In this document: one piece after another, positions 1-10,476 of the stretch | Position numbering within the stretch: the stretch's first letter is position 1 | Layout of the letters: each line of letters starts with the position of its first letter | Origin: Symbiodinium microadriaticum | Lineage: Eukaryota > Sar > Dinophyceae > Suessiales > Symbiodiniaceae | Direction of reading: 5' to 3' | DNA length: 64,000 nt | Assembly: GCA_001939145.1 (NCBI GenBank) | Contig: LSRX01000062.1 | Span: 9,263 to 73,262 of the forward strand | Made by a program: the position numbers and the translations under genes | The notes under the pieces: model-generated | The model's database searches: none | Told to the model about the DNA's origin: nothing | What the model saw: only the letters and a program-made list of their open reading frames with translations

Positions 1-84
1 CTCCTACTCCTACTCCTACTCCTACTCCTACTCCTACTCCTACTCCTACTCCTACTCCTACTCCTACTCCTACTCCTACTCCTA

Positions 85-122
<38 letters not shown>

Positions 123-162
123 GCTGCTGCTGCTTCTGCTGCTGCTACTGCTACTGCTACTC

Positions 163-232
<70 letters not shown>

Positions 233-259
233 CACTGCTACTACTACTACCACCACCAG

Positions 260-342
<83 letters not shown>

Positions 343-409
343 TCGCTACTACTCGACTACTACATTGCTACTACTCGACGACGACTACTACTACTACTAC
401 TACTACTAC

Positions 410-455
<46 letters not shown>

Positions 456-470
456 CGTAGTAGTAGTAGC
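1..470. repeat. Triplet/hexamer array (CTCCTA, CTCCTG, CTA, then TAG)
   Basis: The array starts as (CTCCTA)n, passes through (CTCCTG)n and (CTG)n and becomes (CTA)n from about 160 to 410. Near 411 it flips to (TAG)n, which runs to about 470 and touches the 3' end of retroelement copy A. The CTA-to-TAG switch makes a long self-complementary junction. Open frames through it are low-complexity artefacts. Confidence 0.95.
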
Positions 471-635
471 TTTCAGCTTTCCTCGCAGCGGGAGAAGTCC
501 AGCCTAGCGTCGAGAACTAGAGCGGAATCGATCCGGTGCCTTTTCTGGCACTCAGCATTTGGCTGACTCTGACAAGTGTATGTCACCACCGCCTCGAAAG
601 GCCTAGGAACATGGTAACATGATAACCTCTTTGTC

Positions 636-1420
636 TCATTGTCGCACATATAACAGCAGGTAGCTGTCTCGCATGTGTCCCGGCTGTGGTGTCGAGGCAA
701 AAATCACCGGTCTGTGATCATCGCAATGCCAGAACTCCCCATCCTGCAAAAGATGAGCAGTGTAGTGCCCCGACTGTGGGGTAAGGCCATGATGTACCAC
801 GTATATGTTCTTGTGGTTCGGGCCAGCCTGTCATCATCGAAGATCGGGATGTTGATATTCAAAGCAAAATTGACCTCTGTACGATCTTTGATCGTGGTTC
901 CTTTGCCTCTTTTGAATCGCATAAGTTGAAAAGCCACTGCTGAGGGAGGAGCAAGAAATCCCACGGTGCGATCATTGTTGAGCTGCCAATAATCCACCAA
1001 CTGTTGTACCTGAAGAGAGACACGTAGTCCTGGAGGTCGCGAAGGGAAATGAAGGGGTATCGGCTGAGTGCCGGTCCCCTGATCAATGCAGCGAACCGCT
1101 CCCCTGTATGAGGCAAGCTGTCGCGCTTGCCAAATGCCCTGAAATAAATCCATTCGGAGGTGTTGTAGAACATGGCTCAGAAACTCACACACATCATGAT
1201 GACGGTGGGCCTCTGCCCAACCAGAAAGGACATCTCCCCATGTCGGCACCTGCCTCAAATCAACGAGCTCTCGAATGGACTCGAGATGCGAAAAGAGGTC
1301 AGCACCTGGTCCCGATGCCGCTTGCCCACTGCAGTGTTGGGCCCATGTCATCACCTGTACCGCTGCATTCATGTAACATTGATTGCCAACGTTGACGAAA
1401 GCGTGCCTCACAATGATCTG
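636..1420 (-). pseudogene. Ubiquitin-specific protease-like (C19) domain in retroelement
   Basis: USP enzymes cleave ubiquitin isopeptide bonds with a Cys-His-Asp/Asn triad. The Cys box is NVGNQCYMNAAVQ, matching the family pattern NxGNTCYMNSxLQ; the catalytic Cys codon is at about 1,376-1,378. Next come HHDVCEFLSHVLQHL, matching QQDAxEF, and FQLMRFKRG...KDRTEVNF, matching the LKRF box. One frameshift later, near 790, is the His box SGHYTAHLLQDGEFWHCDD (His at about 765-767) and the end DSYLLLYVRQ before the stop at 636-638. At about 255 residues it is shorter than most USPs. Triad residues are retained but the frame is broken at least twice, so this copy is inactive. It is fused in line with the retroelement ORF1, which is unusual for a LINE. 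Confidence 0.8.
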
Positions 1421-2394
1421 AGCATGTCGTAGACCTTCTGTGCTCCCGGACCACGGCCCAGGCGCTCGCGCCTGTATCCCAGCCCAATGAGCTGGAACAC
1501 TGTGTTGTCCTGAAGCTCCATCATCAGATCCCAGATTTCCTCGGCGTGTTTGTTCCGAACTGACAAGTCCAAATGGAAGGTGGCCTTGGAGTCCATGGTC
1601 TCCGTGAGCTTCCGGTTGCAGTGGAAACGGTGAACCACATCTCTTTTGAGATGTGTGATGAAAAACTCGAGTTTGTTGGTCATCTCTACATCCGGTACCG
1701 GGGCTCGGTGGTGGTCGCGCTCGAGGTGTTTCAACTGAGGGTTCCAAACCTGATACACCCATCCCTGGTTGTCCCGCCAGCCCATGTCGGTGGCCTTCTT
1801 GAGGAGTTCTTGGCTCTGTAGTACTTTGGCGTGTCGTTCCCTGAGTTCTCTGAACATCGCTGTTGCCATAACCTGTTTGAGTGGCACGTGTGCAAGCCCC
1901 CATGTTGGTTCCGCTTGCTGTCGCTTCTTGAAAGTTAGAGCAGTCTGATACAGGTACGGCAGCACCGAGTCCTGCCCCGGGCTGAACCAAAGCACCATGG
2001 TTTTGTCCTGTTGTAGCAGCTTCAGTTCTTCCTCGTGTCTGAGCGCCATGCGCGCGACAGAGATCAACAAGGGATCTCTGCCGGAGTAGCCTCGATAGCC
2101 CATGTGGCGTGGTGGACCCTCCCAGTGATCGGGCTCCCACCCCGACCACCTGCTTCTTTGCCTCCCCGCCTTCCATGTCTTCTTCAAAGAGGCAGAGGGT
2201 TCGCCCGCGTACTCTTCGTGAAGGGCGCTGATCTCCTCTTCGTTCATGAGGGACCGGCCTTCAGCCTCCATCTGGTTGAGGATCTGGTTGACCCGGGAGG
2301 CCCTGACTTCAAGCGGTGGGGTCGGCCGAACATTCCTATTGAAGTTTGGAGGCGGCATAGGGGGCTCAGTGGGCACTCTGGGAGCTGCTGCCAC
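1411..2394 (-). pseudogene. ORF1 helical middle region leading into USP (copy A)
   Basis: This open frame begins in a Pro-rich stretch and a helical motif, NQMEAEGRSLMNEEEISALHEE, broken here as NQMEAEGRS and LMNEEEISALHEE. The motif also occurs twice in copy C (MESEGRTVLTAEEI and RATGRPLMTSTEV). It is followed by about 240 residues with blocks MALRHEEELKLL, DKTMVLWFSPGQDSVLP and QVMATAMFRELRERHAKVL, which have no counterpart in copy C and match no domain I can name. The frame ends near 1,408, and coding passes by a frameshift into the Cys box of the USP domain. I cannot assign a function. Confidence 0.6.
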
Positions 2395-3640
2395 CTCTGG
2401 ATCCGAAGCTCATAGGCCGTTCTGGCATCCTCGCCGTGCTCCGAAGAGACGTGGCCCGCCTCTTCTGAAGCCTCATCAGCTTCCTCCACATCGTCGGCCT
2501 CCGCAGCCTCCCACTCCGCTTCCGCCGGCCGCGAGTCTCGGCACACAAGAACATTTGGGTGCTCGCGCTCGTGTGGCCTCATCCCCCGAAGACTTATCAC
2601 CAGCCGAGACATACTGTTGATATCCCACGGTATATAACATAAAGCCTCTCCTCGAAAGCCGAGCTCATGAGCAACTCGGTGAGCTGCATCTTGCTGGGCT
2701 GGCTCCGGCAGTGGTGGCGGAGGTCCTGCCGGCCGGCTTGCTGGTGGTCGCTCTTCGACGGAACTATCAGACATGGCCTCCTGGTAATACATCCTAGAGG
2801 CTTCGAGCTGAGCCAGATACAGAGCAGTCCATGTCATGCAGCAGAATTGCAACCGCATGTGCGACCGAATGCTAAAGCTGACCATACAATAGAGCTGCCA
2901 CGGAGAGGGGCACAAGAAGAGCTCAGCGAGCAGGCCCAGCCATTTCCTGTGCGGCAGATAGCTACAGCGGGAGGGTCTGCTTCTGCGACGTCTAACACGA
3001 TGTCTGAGTGTCGGCCTGATGCGCCATCTTCTACCTGTTTTGCCGGGACAAAGAATATGGGGAAGTGGTCGGGCATGCTTCGGAGTCCTACCTGCCGCAG
3101 GGACCGGTAGTAGTGCAGGCGCCATAGATGCAAAAATCAGCCAATCCATTGAAGGGCAGGAGGCCAAATTAGTCCATGCTGTGCAGGTCCACATACATAG
3201 GTGGTTTTGTAACATCCCAGAAATGATGTATCCAGGCGGGGTAGTGTAATCTGACCCACTTGTATAGCAGGGTGGTGCTGCAGATGCCCTTGCTGCTTGC
3301 AGGACTGGTTCTGGATGAGCCTGTGGGGTCCAGTCATGATCCCACTGTATACACCAGTCCATGTTGCGGATGTATCCACCTGAGGCAGCGAGTTGTAGTT
3401 CTCCAACCTTTGACAGGAAATGCTTCGAGCCGATTCTCGGGAGAAAAGCTCCCGAGCGTACAACCCCTCCTCACTAAGGGGCTGCTTGTTGTGATTGGCA
3501 ACCCAGCAATTGTCATAGTCAGAACAGTCAGACCGTGCTGCAGTACATGCCATCTCATGCAGAACAACGGCAATCTCATGAACGCTGTGTTTTTTGGAAA
3601 TTCGTGGTTTTCCCTGGATCACAGGAGGACGCAATCGCAA
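2395..3640 (-). pseudogene. Retroelement ORF1, N-terminal and acidic part (copy A)
   Basis: Two or three frames must be joined. The first block (to about 3,440) carries NKQPLSEEGLYARELFSR, matching copy C NKQPLDEDGEYARDLFSR. The frame then moves to one with GGYIRNMDWCIQWDHDW and GKTGRRWR, a basic stretch (RRRRSR), a segment beginning MSDSSVEE, a Pro-rich stretch (PPPPLPEPA), and an acidic region rich in E and A. In LINEs, ORF1 products usually bind element RNA. The basic patch fits that role, but I see no RRM or CCHC zinc knuckle. The function is inferred from position only. Confidence 0.75.
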
Positions 3641-3738
3641 AGGAGAGAAGCCGTGTTCGGTTGAGGCACAAAACCTGCTAGGAAGCTTACCGTTCGAAGC
3701 AGGGCCCCAGAAAATTTCAAGCGACCTTGTAGCGCGCA

Positions 3739-3753
3739 TCTGCAAGCCGAGAC
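3739..3753 (-). other. Conserved 5' terminal motif of the retroelement (copy A)
   Basis: The minus strand reads GTCTCGGCTTGCAGA directly after the (CTA)n array. The same 15 bases start copy C at 58,110. Downstream, ACAAGGTCGC and CTTCGAAC are also shared. This marks the element's 5' boundary and is a ready search tag. Confidence 0.8.
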
Positions 3754-3780
3754 AGTAGTAGTAGTAGTAGTAGTAGTAGC

Positions 3781-3836
<56 letters not shown>

Positions 3837-3863
3837 TAGTAGTACTGGTACTAGTACTAGTAC

Positions 3864-3919
<56 letters not shown>

Positions 3920-3933
3920 ATAGCAGTAGCAGC

Positions 3934-3971
<38 letters not shown>

Positions 3972-4170
3972 CAGCAGCAGCAGCAGCAGTAGTAGTCGTG
4001 GTGGTGGTGGTGGTGGTGGTCGTGGTTGTATTGGTGGTGGCAGCGGTGGTGATGGTGCTGGTGGTGGTGGTGGTGGTGGTGGTGGTGGTCGTGGTTTAGT
4101 GGTAGTGTGGTAGTGGCAGCAGTAGTGGTGGTAGTCGGAGCAGCAGCAGCAGCAGCGGGGGAGGAGGAGG
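3754..4170. repeat. (TAG)n array with AGC, GGT and ACT variants
   Basis: The array is almost pure (TAG)n from 3,754 to about 3,965, interrupted by AGC and ACT variants, then (GGT)n with GTC to about 4,100 and (AGC)n near 4,140. On the minus strand it reads (CTA)n, leading straight into the 5' end of copy A. The poly-Leu and poly-Val frames it creates are artefacts. Confidence 0.95.
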
Positions 4171-4439
4171 AGAAGGGCAGAAGCAAGCCCTACCACCCTA
4201 GAAGGAGCTGGGTTTGGCTGCCACCCTGTCAGAGGCTGTGCGGGTTTACCCACTACCCTTTCAGGTGCGTTGTCGGGATCTATGGCAACTTCTCGCAGGT
4301 CTCCTATGTGGAGGCCCGACACCTCCATACACACCCCCAACATTAACACTGGAGCGCTGTTCTTGGGGGGTTGTTCCGGTCCAGGGCGAAGGAGTAAGAC
4401 TGTTTGCTGGGATTGGGCTTCGTCTCTTCGCACGGCTGT

Positions 4440-5690
4440 GAATCGCGTCTAGGTCAAGGAGTCAAGGGTTGTCGGATGCGTTACGGAAACTCAGTGTTAA
4501 GGTTTATAGTGGAACCGAAGCAACAAATAGATTATGGTAGGGTTCTGGCATTTCTCTATGTTTGGGGTGGGAGGTTCAGGGTGTACGGTAAAGGGTTTGG
4601 GGCTTCGGGCTGCAGGGTCCAAGGTTTGGGTTAGGTTTTGGATTTAGGGTATTCGGTTTAGGGCATGTTTCGGCATGGGGTTTTAGGGGTTCTTGCAAGC
4701 TCTTGCATCCTAGAGCTGGGCACGCTCCAACTCCCGATCTGTGAGGCCATGGGTACCAGAACTGGTGTGGGCGTGTACTTCGCGAGCCCCACCTCCCACA
4801 GCAATGCCGTGTGGGAGACCGACGTGCGGAGTTCAAGTTTTCAGTTCTTCACCATGTAGGTTGAGCTTCGGGTTGTGGGATTGTAGGCCAGCCCTGAGCG
4901 CTCAGTCGTGAGCCTTAAACTTCAAAACCCTCGAGCTCGAGCCCCAGACCCCATTCCCTCAACCTGAAGGCGTTTTTTCTGGGAACAACTCCTTTTGTGG
5001 TTGGGCGATTAGCAAGTCCCCTGACAAAGCAGACGACAGCTCTTGCCATCACTTGTTGAGCGGTTCAGGAATTTGGGTGTTGGGGTCTACGTAGGGACGT
5101 ATAGGGTGCAGGAGCTGCTTTGGAGTTTGGGTGATTCTGGTTTGAGGATGCAGCATTGGAGGATTTAGGAGACGGGAATTTCGAGATTGGGGGATGGTTC
5201 CGAAGGCGAGTGCAAAGGTGCTTCGGTTGGCATCCGGGGTTGAGGGTTCCCGGCTTCTGATCTGCAACTTGCGAGACAACTAACCTTCGGCAGTTTTTTT
5301 TTCGAGTGTTTCATGTTGCGTTTAAGCTGGAGTCGGCTTGATGGCTTGGTTCTAACGTTTTGAGCTCAGGGCTCGGTCCATCCCATAGCATTGACTGCGA
5401 GGCCTTGCTCAATTGGTTGTAGCTTAGGGCCGGAGCTGGCAATCCTTGGCAGTGTCATGTCAAGGTCGGAGCGGTTCAATCCTAAAAGAAGATTCGAACC
5501 CGAAGCCCCAAATCAAAAGCCCAATCCCTAGACCCCCACATAAACCCAGTCCTAAACCCAAAAGGTTCATGTCACCATGCCCCAAGCTCACTCACTCACT
5601 CACTCGTCATGCGGCGTGCCCGGAACGTCTAAACAGCATGCAGCCAAAAGCGTGCGCACTATGCGCAACACGGCACCGACCAAGAGACGA
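4440..5690. other. No assigned gene: telomere-like DNA with two exon-like islands
   Basis: G-strand telomere-like sequence (variants of GGGTTTAGG) fills 4,560-4,690. A complex island at 4,700-4,855 is open on plus (GVYFASPTSHSNAVWETDVR). G-rich then C-rich degenerate sequence follows, and a second island at 4,975-5,075 is open on plus (SGNNSFCGWAISKSPDKADD). From 5,050 to 5,570 the sequence returns to G-rich and then C-rich decayed repeat. The two islands could be exons, but their length is within chance and I recognise no family. Confidence 0.4.
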
Positions 5691-5755
5691 CAACTAACCC
5701 GGCGAAAGGCGCTCAATCGCAATCCAGCGTCTGAAGATGGTACACGAGCGAGCAG

Positions 5756-6319
5756 TCAGCGGGTGCCCACCAGGAGCATTCCTGTGTGCTGCGAAATCGC
5801 CAAGGGCTCCAAGCGAACCAGACCACTCCTGCCACGGACACCTTGGGTGTGCAGCCAGGAAAATAGGTCCAGAGCGGGTCTGTACAGATGAAAATAATTC
5901 TGAATCCGGAAGAAGTTTGCGTAGGAGTATCTGGCCCACAGAGCAAAGGCGTCCACGTATCCAGAGCATACCACCGGAAGCAACCGATGCACAGATTTGA
6001 CGAAAAGCACCCGTCGCTGCGACCAGATCAAGAAGCTCGAGTGGTGGTCCTCGCCATGTCGCAGTAGCTTGGCATGCTCGTCGTAGGGGGCTGAAGGCTC
6101 GCTTGTATTGGACGTCCGAAGGTTCATCCGCCTGTAAGCCGGTCCAGAAACGCCACAGGGCGTGCCATGAAGTGAACACGTGCTCCGGACCGGTCAAGAC
6201 GTTGATGCCACGGAGGACTGCGAGCTCGAGGCTTCCGGCGCCTCGTGGCCGATACAGAGGAGGCCTAGCCCAGCCACCAGCAGGAGAAGAAGCACAACCC
6301 AGGCTGCTTTCCTTTTCAT
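5756..6319 (-). pseudogene. Putative membrane-anchored protein with in-frame TGA
   Basis: From an ATG at 6,319 the minus strand reads MKRKAAWVVLLLLLVAGLGL, a basic start followed by a strongly hydrophobic stretch, as in a signal peptide or type II anchor, then an EAPEASSSQSS stalk. A TGA lies at about 6,194, after 41 codons. The same frame reopens and runs about 145 more codons, including HHSSFLIWSQRRVLFVKSVH and ALWARYSYANFFRIQNYFHL, to a stop near 5,756. I recognise no domain. It may be a pseudogene with a nonsense mutation, two exons with a short intron across the TGA, or chance. Another minus frame is open over the same stretch, which weakens the case. Confidence 0.3.
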
Positions 6320-8040
6320 GCACTGAAAACCAATATCGGCCAATCTAATGGCAGCGAGAAAAGTGGCCAGTGCAGATAGAGGGCTCCGCCCTCACGTTGG
6401 GGCCACCAAGGGCCCGCAAGCAGCGCAACACAAGGTTGCTGGGGTTCGGAATACCCAAATGGCTCGGTCAACGCCTACCGACGACTGCCGAACCGCTTCG
6501 GGCTCGAGCCAGAACGGTTCATGCCCCAAGCCCGGAAGTCTAAAACCCCACACCCGAAGCCTCAAGACTCCAAGCCACACGGAGGAGATGTCTGTTCGTG
6601 GAGTCTTTTACGGAGTCGCGTTTGCTGCCGGGCTGAGCGCGAGGCCTGCAAATCAAGACTCACCTAACGCCTAGAGTTTAGGTCTTGAGCCCTGAACCGT
6701 AAAGCCCTAGATCCTAAGCTCGTAAAGCTGAACCCAAATCCCCAAATCGGAGCCCATTGACCTTCAAAGTGTGACTCGAGTGGATTGGGATTTAGAGATT
6801 CTTTAGGTTGCTTGGATGCCGACAAGAGTTAGTAAGTGCCGGAGGAAATATTGACTTGGTCTCAATGTCGATTCGGTCTCTTTGATATGACATGGGGGGT
6901 GTGGACAGGTTTCAGAGGATTTTTATCAATGTGGCATGCAAACCGGTTAAATTCATGAGTTTGTTTTTCGGCATTCGTTTTGTTTAACTATACAGCATTT
7001 GCATGTGCATATCTGTGTATGTGTGTGTGTATATATATATATATATAATGTATATAATATATCAGCGTTGCACTGCAATAGCTTTCTGTTCTGACACTAT
7101 AGGCAATAATTTTGCTTCGAGCTCTTTATCTCTACTTCAGATGCATATATGCACGCACGCATGTAGTTAAACACATACTCACGAGGTGAGTTCGAGCTTC
7201 GTGGAGCATGTGCGACCGTGAACATGGCTGTTCGAGTGGAGTAGATAGTACCTTCTCTGGAAAGTATCTAGTTTTAAATGCTTCGCGCCGTCTGCCTCGG
7301 AGGTGAGGTCTTGAGTTTATGGGTGCATTTGCTTTAGAATGCTTTTGAATGTCAGACTTTGTTTCATGCTGAGACTCTGAGCAACAATCCCACGCGAAAG
7401 GTGGCACATTCCCTGCATTATCCCATAGACGTTATTGTAAAAATTGCAACGAAGTACAAGACACAGCCCCAGAATTCCCGGCTTTGGCATCAACCTCACG
7501 AATGATGTAAGCTACCGGCGGGGTGGCCGGGACCGGGGGCAGGGCTGGGGGGGCAAGGGGGGGGGATTGGCAGAGGGGCGGAAAGGAAGTGTGAACGCCA
7601 AATCTCCAGCAGAACAGGCAGGGCTTGCCAACCCGAAATCCACGTTTACGGGAGAGGTGAGAGGAGAGGTGGGGAAACAAGGAATTTTGTCTGGGAAACT
7701 TTGACCGCTTTGGCCGGAGCCGAGGCGAAAGCATGACCCTGGTTCCAAGATTGAGGTCTAATTCGTCACCTTGAAGCGTGTCCAATGAAAGTATGTATTC
7801 ACCGGGAGCCGCGTATCAGCATTGGGGTGTTTTTTGGGTATAAGGTTGAGTTTATTGCGACTGTTTGCAGGATGTTTGGATGGTAGCCAGCCAGGAAGGT
7901 CAAGAAGCTTGGCTCGTCATACATACAAGCCGAACAATATTCCTCGAGCCACTACAGGTTTCAGGCGCATCCGCTTTTTGTTTGGCGCCAGCACCTGAAC
8001 CCCAAAACCTCCCAACCCCTCAAACCTCGCCGGGAGGCAA
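6320..8040. other. No gene supported; degenerate repeat DNA
   Basis: The stretch holds C-strand telomere-like fragments (6,530-6,760), a lower-GC stretch (6,780-7,130) containing a GT/AT microsatellite, a G-rich run near 7,530-7,570, and mixed sequence. A minus-strand open frame at 7,432-7,785 lacks an ATG and overlaps a Pro-rich G-run artefact. I see nothing that supports a gene. Confidence 0.4.
7013..7063. repeat. GT/AT dinucleotide microsatellite
   Basis: (TG)n runs directly into (TA)n and then short TATAAT repeats, about 50 bases in all, inside a lower-GC stretch. Confidence 0.9.
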
Positions 8041-8220
8041 GTAAACGTGTTCGAGCACAGTCTCATCGAGGATGTTCTCTGTGATGCGGTGTCCTTTGCC
8101 GGTTATGGGGAGGCCCGGAATTGTGATGCGGGATGTGGGGGCATCAGGTTCACTGTGTTCGGAGGGACGCCAAAAGGCACGGTCTTGTCTTGTAGCCGCC
8201 CTTGCAAAATAGCACACTAG
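8041..8220 (+). CDS. Exon-like Cys-rich open segment, unknown
   Basis: A plus-strand frame of 59 codons with no ATG contains NVFEHSLIEDVLCDAVSFAG and CDAGCGGIRFTVFGG, with six cysteines. It ends in a TAG at 8,218. Possible AG acceptors lie just upstream (CGCCGGGAG, GGCAAG). It sits as a complex island between decayed C-strand telomere-like sequence (7,995-8,030) and mixed DNA. The composition suggests an extracellular or secreted domain, but no family is recognised, and a 59-codon gap without stops is not rare by chance in a window this long. The opposite strand is also open. Confidence 0.25.
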   Translation, partial: VNVFEHSLIEDVLCDAVSFAGYGEARNCDAGCGGIRFTVFGGTPKGTVLSCSRPCKIAH

Positions 8221-9405
8221 ACACTAGACAGATCGATAGACATACTTACCTTGCGGTGCAACAGCGTAGAAACCCTAAAGGTCCTAACCGTTACACCCGA
8301 AATGCCGAGCCCAAGCTCAAAGCCTTGATGTATTTGCGGGTGGCGTTTGGACCAAGCATTGCTTTCGGCTGTGCTGGTTATGGGCCCTGTAGGGTTCAAC
8401 AGTCCGGGCTTCAGAATTCTGGTTATTTTGGGCCTTCGGATTTCTGAAACGCAGTGCCTTAAACCCTTGCGACCAAAAAACCTCCCTGCATGGGGCTGCA
8501 TGGCTTTGGGACCGAGGTGTTTGCAGGTTAGGGTTGGCAGCCCAAAACCAAATACACAAAACCCCTAAGTCTGCTGCAAACCCAACAACCCTAAACATCA
8601 AACAATGCTCTGAGTGTACTAAAGCCTAACCACAGTACCCCCTTTAAAACAAACCCGCATATCTACCAACAGAACCCTGAGGGAACTGTTCCTTTAAGCA
8701 AGAGCCCCAAACCTCAGACCGTAAAAAAGGGGGCTAAATAATTACGAAGACTATTTCTTGGGGGTTCCCGATTGTAATTATAGCAGAATATACCCCCGAA
8801 ACCCTTTTCTAAGGCCCCTGTTATACCCTTCCGGAGAGGTCCGCCATACGACGATCCGAAGAGTCGGCTCTGCCTGTGCCGCCACTGCGGCCAAGGGGGA
8901 ACCGCCGGCGGGAGCAGGCCGACGGTTTGGGTCTTGGGGTTTAGGGTTGCAGCCTTTAGGCTTCGGCTTCGGGATCAGGGCTGAGGGCTATGGGGTTGAG
9001 GATTTAGGGTTTCAGGTTTGAAGCTCTCTTTTTGGTTTGGTCGTGTTACAGTGTCCGTCCAGGCTTCGGCAATAATGAGCAATTGGGTTACTTAGTCTTA
9101 CTGTATACTCCCATTAGCCCTTTCAGTGCTGCATACCCCCTTAGCAAGTTCAGAGTGTGAGGGTGCCGTGTCGTCAGGCTCGGAGCCATTGTTGCAATCT
9201 CTTGTCCAATATCGCGCAGTGTCGATAGGGTGCGTTGCGTCTGTTAGATTCAGGACTCATGGCTTGACGGTTTCTGTGTACTTCTTCGGAGAGAAGACCT
9301 GGTGTTGCAGCGTGGGGGGATGAGATTTGAAAGGCGGGTTTGGGCAAGCCTGAGCAGTGATTTGATGGGTTTCAAGTTTGAACAACCCCACATGCACCCC
9401 AGACC

Positions 9406-9594
9406 TGCAAACCACTTGAAGTCAACTGTGCACCCAAGCTCTGTCAACACCTTATCACGGCGTGCCCTTCAGAGGGCACACCAGTCATTTGTGACGCCCT
9501 AGGGGTTTTAACGTTGTTCAACGTCTCTCTTGACGAACGTTGTTGTCCTAAAGCCGACCAGGAAGTTACAAATGACAGGTGGTTGAACGGCTAA
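9406..9594 (+). CDS. Exon-like Cys-rich open segment, unknown
   Basis: The plus frame reads CKPLEVNCAPKLCQHLITAC, then a stretch with VICDALG and ERCCPKADQEVTNDRW, ending in TAA at 9,592-9,594. Seven cysteines fall in about 45 residues. The segment TPVICDALG is encoded by the palindrome-like GTCATTTGTGAC, which recurs in the opposite orientation at 10,960 and 11,005. A hairpin, GTGCCCT-tcag-AGGGCAC, lies inside at 9,462-9,479. It may be an exon of the same Cys-rich gene as the 8.04 kb segment. There is no homology support. Confidence 0.25.
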   Translation, partial: CKPLEVNCAPKLCQHLITACPSEGTPVICDALGVLTLFNVSLDERCCPKADQEVTNDRWLNG

Positions 9595-9954
9595 AGATGG
9601 AGACCCGTGCGTGGTTTTGGCACATGCCGGCACATGCACCCGATTGTTTTGATCTTTCAAACGGCTAACAGGGTGTCTCAAATGACTGTAATCAGGTTGC
9701 CCGAGGCTGCAATATTTCCATATATTTCCAAGGCAAGGTGCTAATTTGTTTTTAAAGAAATCTTGCTTTTCCCTGGCGCAGATCGTTTTTCGCCTTTTGC
9801 CTAGGCTCGGTGCAATTTTTCTTCAATGTCGTGTTTGTCCCTACGCGCGGTGTATTTTTCGCACAACAATATGCTCGCTTCTGCGTTCGTGCTGGTGAGG
9901 CCGTCCGACTAGGCATAAACAGAAGGTTCAACCTAATGTAGCACACGTAGATAT

Positions 9955-10195
9955 GTACATCGAAGAAAATACAACAATGAAATACAATATCGTTTCATAT
10001 GATCACACCAGACAATATAACAGAATGCAATAGAACACTACATAACATAAGTCGATATAATATATTCCAGCATAATACGACATAGTGCATTATAATGTAG
10101 TGTTTGAAGATGACATCGCCTAATACAATGTCACCTAGTTTCATCTAATATATGTTAATATAACATGGTAAGATAATATGATATAAAGAATTTGA
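9955..10195. repeat. Decayed AT-rich pentanucleotide repeat
   Basis: An AT-rich stretch can be written as five-base units (CAATA TAACA GAATG CAATA GAACA CTACA and so on) for about 240 bases. A shorter, purer run of (GTATA) units lies at about 10,435-10,452. No coding potential is seen. Confidence 0.6.
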
Positions 10196-10476
10196 CTTCA
10201 TATATTTTACTATAATGACGGTGATGTATAATTCTACCCGAAACCCTGAAGCCTTGAAGCCCGAAAGCCCTACAGCTTAGACTCAGGCCCGAAATCCCTA
10301 AAACTGCATCCCAAATCCCGCCCCACAGCCACGGAGTAGGAATTTTCAGCACGGTGGGAGATTGACGGACTCGACGCGACCACCGAATCCGTGGACGAAG
10401 CTGTAGCTTTGACTCCACTTGGGGTTGGTACAGTATCGTATAGTATAGTATATTCAAGTTGTGGAAGTGCTAAGGT

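Larger units (their letters stand above)
473..3753 (-). mobile_element. Retroelement copy A: ORF1 plus USP-like domain, no RT
   Basis: This minus-strand relic of about 3.3 kb lies between triplet arrays that read (CTA)n on its sense strand at both ends. Its ORF1 is homologous over hundreds of residues to ORF1 of copy C at 58.1-60.1 kb; shared blocks include NKQPL, QWDHDWT, VLQAAR, GKTGRRWR, MSDSSVEE and MRPHE. The 5' untranslated regions also match, starting with GTCTCGGCTTGCAGA. The ORF is broken by at least four frameshifts. After the ORF1 part it continues into a peptidase C19 domain and stops at about 636, leaving about 160 bases before the 3' array. No endonuclease or RT is present, so the copy is non-autonomous. 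It could be an internally or 3'-deleted copy, a retrotransposed sub-mRNA, or a separate ORF1-USP element. Confidence 0.85.

Noticed and set aside
3717-4433. 238-codon minus frame rich in Leu and Pro
   Set aside because: It is a translation of the (TAG)n/(GGT)n array; no ordinary-composition sequence supports it.
5405-5490. Possible tRNA on plus (TAGCTTAGGGCC, GGTTCAATCC)
   Set aside because: The T-stem does not pair around the loop and there is no acceptor stem.
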